From positions 1-10,941 of the forward strand of contig JBIKSI010000123.1 in NCBI GenBank assembly GCA_044348665.1: 10,941 nt of DNA, written 5' to 3'. Positions 7,913-10,941 of the stretch are shown here, piece by piece (within the stretch, counting starts at the first letter, position 1; every line of letters begins with the position of its first letter). The notes beneath the pieces are model-generated. The model searched no databases. It was not told the origin of the DNA and was given only the letters and a program-made list of their open reading frames with translations. Source of the DNA: M2408 sp044348665 (lineage in GTDB: Bacteria > Bacteroidota > Bacteroidia > Flavobacteriales_D > Crocinitomicaceae). Made by a program: the position numbers and the translations under genes.

Positions 7913-8738
7913 TTTTATTGTCACTTCCCTCCTACTATTTCAATTTGCCTTTTCTCAATCCTTACAAAAAATAAAAACTTTGGATGAAAAACTGCTTGAA
8001 ATATCTGGATTAGAAGTTCTAAATGACAGTTGTTTTGTCGCAATTAATGATGGAGGAAATGATGCTATTTTGTTTATTTTAAATCAAAATGGGGAAATTA
8101 TTCACGAAGTTGGTATCGAAAATGCTCAAAACCATGATTGGGAAGATTTAAGCATGGATCAATTAGGAAACCTTTACATTGCTGATATTGGAAACAATTA
8201 TAACAGCAGAAAAGATTTGTGTATTTATAAAGTAAATCTTGATTCTATTTTATTTAAAGAAAAACTGAGAGCTGAAAAAATAACATTTTCCTACGAAAAT
8301 CAAATTGCATTTCCACCATCTAATAATGAACTAAACTTTGATTCAGAGTCAATTTCATTCCACAATGATAGTTTGCTAATTTTCACAAAATGTCGAACTA
8401 TTCCTTTTTCTGGAATAACGTATATTTATAAAATTCCTACAATACCTGGTAATTATGTCGCCAAACAACTTACCTCTATTCAATTAAAAAAACGAAAAAT
8501 GAAACTTGATGGAGTTACTTCTGTCGATTTTTCTTCTGATACTTGCTATTTATTAACTTATTCAGGAATTGATGTTTTTAAAGTGGAAGGCACAAATTTT
8601 CTAAAAATAAAACGGAAGACATTCAAGAAATTGACCCAAAAGGAGGCATTATGCGTAAAAAACAAAAGCATTTTTTTGGCTGACGAAAGTTATCGTAATC
8701 TATTAAAAGCAAAATTTTACAAACTAGAAATTCAATGA
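7896..8738 (+). CDS. Secreted beta-propeller protein with NDGG and DWED motifs
   Basis: A 280-residue exported protein of unknown function. The signal peptide spans about 1-20 (hydrophobic core 7-19, likely cut before Gln21). The rest reads as repeated beta strands with propeller-type turns. Notable are SGLEVLNDS (37-45), AINDGGND (49-56), HDWEDL (80-85) and a GNLYIADIGNN block (91-101). The acidic DWED and NDGG segments resemble those of bacterial esterase-like or SdiA-regulated-like propellers, where they often bind Ca2+; that relation is from memory of the motif and is not certain. The start overlaps the cyclase gene by 17 nt; an alternative in-frame ATG at 7902 would overlap by 11 nt. The stop overlaps the next gene by 4 nt (ATGA). 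This argues for translational coupling and for a job linked to the sensor, for example as a ligand-binding partner in the periplasm. Confidence 0.75.
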   Translation: MNMRINFIVTSLLLFQFAFSQSLQKIKTLDEKLLEISGLEVLNDSCFVAINDGGNDAILFILNQNGEIIHEVGIENAQNHDWEDLSMDQLGNLYIADIGNNYNSRKDLCIYKVNLDSILFKEKLRAEKITFSYENQIAFPPSNNELNFDSESISFHNDSLLIFTKCRTIPFSGITYIYKIPTIPGNYVAKQLTSIQLKKRKMKLDGVTSVDFSSDTCYLLTYSGIDVFKVEGTNFLKIKRKTFKKLTQKEALCVKNKSIFLADESYRNLLKAKFYKLEIQ

Positions 8739-9400
8739 ATTTAGAACAATTAAAAAAATACAAGGCGGTTATTTTTGACATGGATGGAGTATTAATTGAC
8801 TCGGAGCCACTTTGGAAAATTGCTATGGAAGAAGTTTTTCACGAAGTTGAATGCAATTTGACACGAAAAGATTTTGAAAAAACTGTTGGCTTACGTTTAG
8901 ATGAAGTCATCAATTATTGGTATTTGCAAAGACCATGGAAAGATGTTGGACCTGATGTTGTATTGGAAAGAATTATTAACAAAATGGTCATTTTGATTCA
9001 AGAAAACGGTGAAGCATTACCTGGTGTAGTGGAAAGTTTGGAATTTTTCAAATCTCAAGGCTTAAAAATTGGTTTGGCAACTTCGTCCTACGAAATACTG
9101 ATAGAAACAGTTCTGAAGGTTCTAAACATCAAACACTATTTTGACAAAACACATTCCGCAGAGCATGAAAGTCATGGTAAACCTCATCCAGCAGTTTATA
9201 TTCATACAGCCAGTGAATTGCATGTACAAGCTACAGAATGTTTGGTAATTGAAGATAGTTTGAATGGAGTAATCGCAGGAAAGGCTGCAAGAATGTATGT
9301 GATTTGTGTACCAGAAAAAACGCATAGTCCGAATCAAAAACTGATAATTGCAGATGAAACACATGAAGATTTGAATACTTTCTTGCAGTCTATTCAGTGA
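8735..9400 (+). CDS. hxpB: HAD-superfamily sugar-phosphate phosphatase, HxpB (YniC)-like
   Basis: Cytosolic phosphatase of 221 residues, the same length class as E. coli YniC/HxpB (hexitol phosphatase, also active on 2-deoxyglucose 6-phosphate). HAD motif I is FDMDGVLIDSEPLW with nucleophile D15 and acid/base D17. Motif II is ATSS around T116/S117, motif III is K149-P150, and motif IV is E173-D174. The helical cap between residues 20 and 95 keeps the HxpB-like stretches VGLR (51-54) and a WY-x2-RPW block (62-68). HGKPHPAVY and EDSLNG also match this subfamily. All catalytic residues are present. The ATG overlaps the previous gene's stop as ATGA, so it ends the ferritin-sensor-propeller run. 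Its role is probably to remove phosphate from hexitol or deoxysugar phosphates. The exact substrate cannot be read from sequence, and beta-phosphoglucomutase-like activity is a less likely alternative. Confidence 0.88.
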   Translation: MNLEQLKKYKAVIFDMDGVLIDSEPLWKIAMEEVFHEVECNLTRKDFEKTVGLRLDEVINYWYLQRPWKDVGPDVVLERIINKMVILIQENGEALPGVVESLEFFKSQGLKIGLATSSYEILIETVLKVLNIKHYFDKTHSAEHESHGKPHPAVYIHTASELHVQATECLVIEDSLNGVIAGKAARMYVICVPEKTHSPNQKLIIADETHEDLNTFLQSIQ

Positions 9401-9423
9401 AAAAAATAATTATCGTAACTTTG
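9393..9423 (+). promoter_or_regulatory. Bacteroidota-type promoter of the DUF3109 gene
   Basis: TAACTTTG at 9416-9423 is a perfect TAnnTTTG. The -33 element is imperfect: TTC at 9393-9395 lies at a 20-nt spacing, while the nearest true TTG (9383-9385) is 30 nt away. It begins within the last codons of the phosphatase gene and would give a leader of about 65 nt. This suggests that the two genes downstream form units separate from the ferritin run. Confidence 0.55.
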
Positions 9424-9493
9424 AAAAAAGTTTCATCGAAAATAGTCCTATTATGACTTTTTGTAAGGTCACTAGAAATGAGAAAAATAAATC

Positions 9494-10081
9494 ATGTTGA
9501 TAGAAGTAAAAGATAAAGTCGTTTCAAGTTTATTATTTGAAGAAAAATTTGTTTGCGATTTAAACGCTTGTAAAGGTGCTTGCTGCATTGAAGGAGATTC
9601 AGGCGCTCCAATAAAACTAGATGAAATCGATATGTTGGAAGAGGATTTAGAAAAAATCAAACCATACATGCGACAAGAAGGAATTGAGGCCGTGGAAAAA
9701 ACTGGTGTTTTTTATATGGATCGCTGGGACAATGAACCAGTTGTGACTTTAGTGAATGGAAAGGAATGTGCTTTTGTAAATTTCGATTCTCAAGGAATTG
9801 CTAAATGTGCCATTGAAAACGCCTACAAAGATGGAAAAACTGAATTCAAAAAACCAATTTCGTGTCATTTATATCCCATTCGAGTTCAAAAATATACCGA
9901 TTTTGAAGCATTAAATTATGGGGAGTGGGATATTTGTAAACCTGCTTGCGAATGTGGATCAAAGTTGGACGTGAAAGTGTATAAATTTTTAAAAGAACCG
10001 ATCATTAGAGCCTTTGGAGAAGAATTTTATGATGAATTAGAGCTAATTAATTCAGAATTAGAAAAGAAAAAAGATGAATAA
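9494..10081 (+). CDS. DUF3109 family cysteine-rich protein
   Basis: A 195-residue cytosolic protein matching the DUF3109 family, widespread in Bacteroidota and of unknown function. It carries ten cysteines: C21, C26, C30, C31, C92, C105, C124, C148, C152 and C154. The N-terminal block FVCDLNACKGACC, the ISCHLYPIR segment (122-130) and the WDICKPACECG segment (145-155) are the family signatures. The layout recalls the YkgJ type of zinc- or iron-chelating domain, so a metal ion or Fe-S cluster is likely bound. Which one cannot be told from sequence. The basic residues near C124-H125 (YPIRVQKY) may form part of a pocket. The gene is complete and has its own promoter-like element. It lies 93 nt after the phosphatase gene and ends 72 nt before the next gene. 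Confidence 0.85.
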   Translation: MLIEVKDKVVSSLLFEEKFVCDLNACKGACCIEGDSGAPIKLDEIDMLEEDLEKIKPYMRQEGIEAVEKTGVFYMDRWDNEPVVTLVNGKECAFVNFDSQGIAKCAIENAYKDGKTEFKKPISCHLYPIRVQKYTDFEALNYGEWDICKPACECGSKLDVKVYKFLKEPIIRAFGEEFYDELELINSELEKKKDE

Positions 10082-10104
10082 TTAAAAAAATCTCTTTACT
10101 TTTG
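10074..10104 (+). promoter_or_regulatory. Bacteroidota-type promoter of the last gene
   Basis: TACTTTTG at 10097-10104 matches TAnnTTTG exactly. No TTG is present at the -33 distance; ATG at 10074-10076, overlapping the end of the DUF3109 gene, is the nearest substitute with a 20-nt spacer. The leader to the ATG at 10154 would be about 43 nt and holds AAAGGAAAAA at 10128-10137, a possible but distant ribosome-binding stretch. Confidence 0.55.
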
Positions 10105-10153
10105 TGTCGCTTGATAAAAGCCTCATAAAGGAAAAATAAATTTCAAAAAGAAT

Positions 10154-10513
10154 ATGAAAATAGGAGCTGCAAACATCAAATTGGATGAAATAATAAAAAA
10201 TGTTGAAAAAAATGGAATTTCAGCAAAAGGTTTAATCGAAGATTTAAAAGCTCTTAGAGAGTTTGCTTTGAAAGAACAAGATCCATTGGTGGTTAAAGTT
10301 TTACGTTTGACTTATGAGTTTTTAGAGCAAAATGAAGCTTTTGATGTACAAGCACAATATGAAGAAGATGAAGATGGAAACGAATATCCATTGGAAATTG
10401 ATGACAATGAAAACCTATTGTACTTGTTGAATTTATTGAAAAATGCTGATCATAAAATCAACCGCGAAGAAATCAAGGATTACAGAACTTCTTTAAAAGA
10501 AGAATTGTACTAA
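10154..10513 (+). CDS. Small acidic helical protein of unknown function
   Basis: A complete protein of 119 residues with no signal peptide, membrane segment or cysteine, so probably cytosolic. I do not recognise a named family, although it reads as a genuine conserved-type protein. It has a long, mostly helical N-terminal two-thirds (about 8-66, with regular Leu/Ile/Val spacing and many Lys/Glu). A very acidic turn follows around 69-82 (YEEDEDGNEYPLEID), then a second helix (ENLLYLLNLLKNA, about 85-97) and a charged C-terminus ending KEELY. The acidic EEDEDGNE loop could bind a cation, but no complete EF-hand is present. The gene has its own promoter-like element after the DUF3109 gene and is followed by a perfect inverted repeat starting 27 nt after its stop. 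No enzymatic role can be proposed. Confidence 0.7.
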   Translation: MKIGAANIKLDEIIKNVEKNGISAKGLIEDLKALREFALKEQDPLVVKVLRLTYEFLEQNEAFDVQAQYEEDEDGNEYPLEIDDNENLLYLLNLLKNADHKINREEIKDYRTSLKEELY

Positions 10514-10941
10514 GAAATTTGTAGAATTTTATTTATCCCAAAGGTTTTTAATTCTTTACTTATGTTGTAATTCATGACAGAGATTAAAAACCTTTTATTG
10601 CATTATACACAATCTTACGAATTAGTTCCTGAAAATTTATTTCTTTCAAGGAAGTTGGTATTCCCTAAATAAGAAAAATCGATTTCCACTATACCTCTTT
10701 TTCAAGAATATTATAGCGGTTATTACTGAAGTTACTATCCTTAACATTATGATAAACATTTTTAAGAAATATTTCAGGACAACAAACTTTAATGTTTTTT
10801 GAGAAAAAGAAGAATTCTAAGACCGTTGCAAAAGTATTAAAAACGAAAACTTGTGATTTTCTGATTTGATTTTTTCAAAATTTTGGTCTAAATTTTTATA
10901 ATTTCTTCAATTTTTGTCTTTTTTTTTCGATTCAAAGGTGT
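10514..10941. other. Long AT-rich intergenic region without a convincing gene
   Basis: About 430 bases follow the last gene to the window end. Besides the inverted repeat at 10540-10595, I see a 32-codon + strand ORF (10574-10672), a 37-codon - strand ORF (10646-10759) and a - strand TACTTTTG (10836-10829). There is also a 10-bp palindrome CAAAATTTTG (10876-10885) and T-rich runs toward the end. No tRNA, rRNA or known riboswitch fold is apparent. Stop codons are frequent in all frames I read, which fits non-coding DNA at this base composition. Confidence 0.6.
10540..10599 (+). terminator. Perfect 13-bp inverted repeat, probable terminator
   Basis: AAAGGTTTTTAAT at 10540-10552 is the exact reverse complement of ATTAAAAACCTTT at 10583-10595, separated by a 30-nt loop. 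The right arm continues as TATT after the last T, giving a short U-rich tail. Its place just after the stop codon at 10513 suggests transcription termination. The long loop and low GC content make it atypical, so a processing site or a recognition palindrome is also possible. Confidence 0.5.

Noticed and set aside
9454..9471. Small hairpin TGAC...GTCA in the leader of the DUF3109 gene
   Set aside because: Only a 4-6 bp stem with a bulged G and no T-run; too weak to call a terminator or riboswitch.
10876..10885. 10-bp palindrome CAAAATTTTG
   Set aside because: AT-rich palindromes of this size are expected by chance here and no second copy was noticed.
1..10941. CRISPR array, insertion sequence, phage or plasmid signature
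   Set aside because: No regularly spaced repeats, transposase, integrase or replication gene; all long frames are accounted for by ordinary chromosomal genes.

Overview
The window looks like chromosomal DNA from a member of the Bacteroidota, most likely Flavobacteriales. DNA is AT-rich and genes lack clear Shine-Dalgarno sequences. Four intergenic regions carry the Bacteroidota -7 element TAnnTTTG. The gene content fits this group: a DUF3109 protein, signal peptides ending in S|Q, and a two-component-regulator-type propeller with a Y_Y_Y domain. All nine recognisable genes are on the + strand. I see no mobile element, RNA gene, CRISPR array or phage signature.

Layout: (1) 1-202 holds two adjacent perfect inverted repeats, the second terminator-like, then a promoter. 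(2) 203-2359 encodes a CPA2-type cation/proton antiporter with a long cytosolic tail resembling universal stress protein domains. (3) 2521-3300 is a two-gene unit: a small exported, probably beta-rich protein and a CxxC/CxxxC zinc-finger protein. (4) 3475-9400 is a tightly packed four-gene run: ferritin; a 1305-residue membrane protein with a periplasmic propeller, an adenylate-cyclase domain and an HD domain; a secreted propeller protein; and a HAD phosphatase closely resembling hexitol phosphatase HxpB/YniC. Junctions are a 1-nt gap before a TTG start, a 17-nt overlap and a 4-nt overlap. (5) 9494-10081 is a cysteine-rich DUF3109 protein and 10154-10513 a small acidic protein of unknown function, each behind its own promoter-like element. 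(6) 10514-10941 has no convincing gene, but holds a perfect 13-bp inverted repeat just after the last stop codon and two very short ORFs of doubtful reality.

The most interesting object is the protein at 3995-7912. Its outside half looks like the sensor of hybrid two-component systems, but the inside half replaces the histidine kinase with a class III cyclase whose substrate-choosing residues (Lys947, Asp1020) are of the adenylate type. A complete H...HD...D phosphohydrolase signature follows in the same chain. It could make a cyclic nucleotide in response to an extracytoplasmic ligand and perhaps also destroy it. Its co-transcription with ferritin, a secreted propeller and a sugar-phosphate phosphatase is inferred from spacing only; the functional link between them is unknown.
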